5,208 nucleotides of DNA from NCBI GenBank assembly GCA_016937725.1, contig JAFGVZ010000100.1, positions 1 to 5,208 on the forward strand. The letters are read 5' to 3'. A program made the position numbers and the translations under genes. The notes under the pieces are model-generated. The model worked only from the letters and a program-made list of their open reading frames with translations, was not told the origin of the DNA and ran no database searches. How positions within the stretch are numbered: the first letter of the stretch is position 1; every line of letters starts with the position of its first letter. The DNA comes from Paracoccaceae bacterium. GTDB taxonomy: Bacteria; Pseudomonadota; Alphaproteobacteria; Rhodobacterales; Rhodobacteraceae. Of this stretch, positions 4,976 through 5,208 are shown piece after piece.

Positions 4976-5208
4976 ATAGCCCGCAGACCGCACAATGCCC
5001 CGCCCCCGCGCGACACCGGCCCCCGAGTCAATGAGCGCATCCGTGCGCCAGAAATTCGACTTATCGGGGCTGAAGGGGAAAACCTGGGCGTGGTAAAACC
5101 GTCTCAAGCCATGATGCTGGCCGAAGAAGCCGGTCTTGATCTTGTCGAAATTTCGCCGAATGCCGCGCCGCCCGTGTGCAAGATCATGGATTTCGGCAAG
5201 TTCAAATA
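4976..5208 (+). CDS. infC: Translation initiation factor IF-3, N-terminal part (3' end outside window)
   Basis: IF-3 binds the 30S subunit, keeps it apart from 50S and checks the start codon and initiator tRNA pairing. The visible 77 codons read (M)ARRPHNAPPPRD, then RVNERIRAPEIRLIG, LDLVEISPNAAPPVCKIMD and FGKFK, closely following the IF-3 N-terminal domain and the start of the linker helix. The full protein is normally about 170-200 residues, so over half lies outside. The frame is open from a TAA at 4934-4936. Between that stop and the conserved domain there is no in-frame ATG, GTG or TTG. The first in-frame GTG is deep in the domain at the LGVV segment. The chosen start is ATA at 4976, eight bases after AAGGA. 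In E. coli infC starts with AUU and IF-3 represses its own translation by rejecting that codon, so autoregulation here is likely by analogy. A sequencing error in the start codon is an alternative. Confidence 0.9.
   Translation, partial: MARRPHNAPPPRDTGPRVNERIRAPEIRLIGAEGENLGVVKPSQAMMLAEEAGLDLVEISPNAAPPVCKIMDFGKFK

Noticed and set aside
1..5208. A new defence, mobile or CRISPR-like system
   Set aside because: No spaced repeats, transposase, integrase, nuclease or toxin-antitoxin features are visible. Four genes are standard salvage enzymes and one is a core translation factor.

Overview
The window looks like a chromosomal segment of an alphaproteobacterium, most likely a member of the Rhodobacteraceae (Rhodobacterales). 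The reasons are high GC with strong third-position G/C bias, the protein sequence style of Cdd, DeoB, Add and Upp, and an IF3 N-terminus beginning ARRPHN. The family placement is recalled from general knowledge and was not searched. There are no mobile elements, CRISPR arrays or tRNA/rRNA genes.

Layout. Positions 1-3090 (+ strand) hold a tightly packed nucleoside-salvage operon: the C-terminal part of cytidine deaminase (cdd, cut by the window edge), phosphopentomutase (deoB), adenosine deaminase (add) and uracil phosphoribosyltransferase (upp). Each of the three junctions is a start/stop overlap (TGATG, ATGA, ATGA) with a Shine-Dalgarno sequence inside the upstream gene, which suggests translational coupling. 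Together the enzymes deaminate cytidine and adenosine, return pentose-1-phosphates to central metabolism and recover uracil as UMP. No nucleoside phosphorylase is present in the window, so the step linking the deaminases to DeoB and Upp must be encoded elsewhere or upstream.

Positions 3167-4063 (+) encode a secreted or periplasmic protein with a signal peptide, two pairs of cysteines, a Pro/Ala-rich linker and a C-terminal SPOR (peptidoglycan-binding) domain. It converges on a minus-strand gene (4138-4800), and the two share a bidirectional hairpin terminator (4085-4119). The minus-strand gene encodes a membrane-anchored, extremely acidic, alanine-rich low-complexity protein with no recognised function. 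Between residues 26 and 207 it has no Lys, Arg, His, Cys, Leu or aromatic residue.

A 175-base divergent intergenic region (4801-4975) separates this gene from the 5' part of infC (4976 to the window end), encoding translation initiation factor IF-3. No ATG, GTG or TTG can serve as the infC start. The best start is an AUA codon placed 8 bases after an AAGGA Shine-Dalgarno, matching the known habit of infC of using a non-canonical start for autoregulation.

Most of the window is ordinary core genome. The points worth a second look are the AUA start of infC and the unusual acidic repeat protein.
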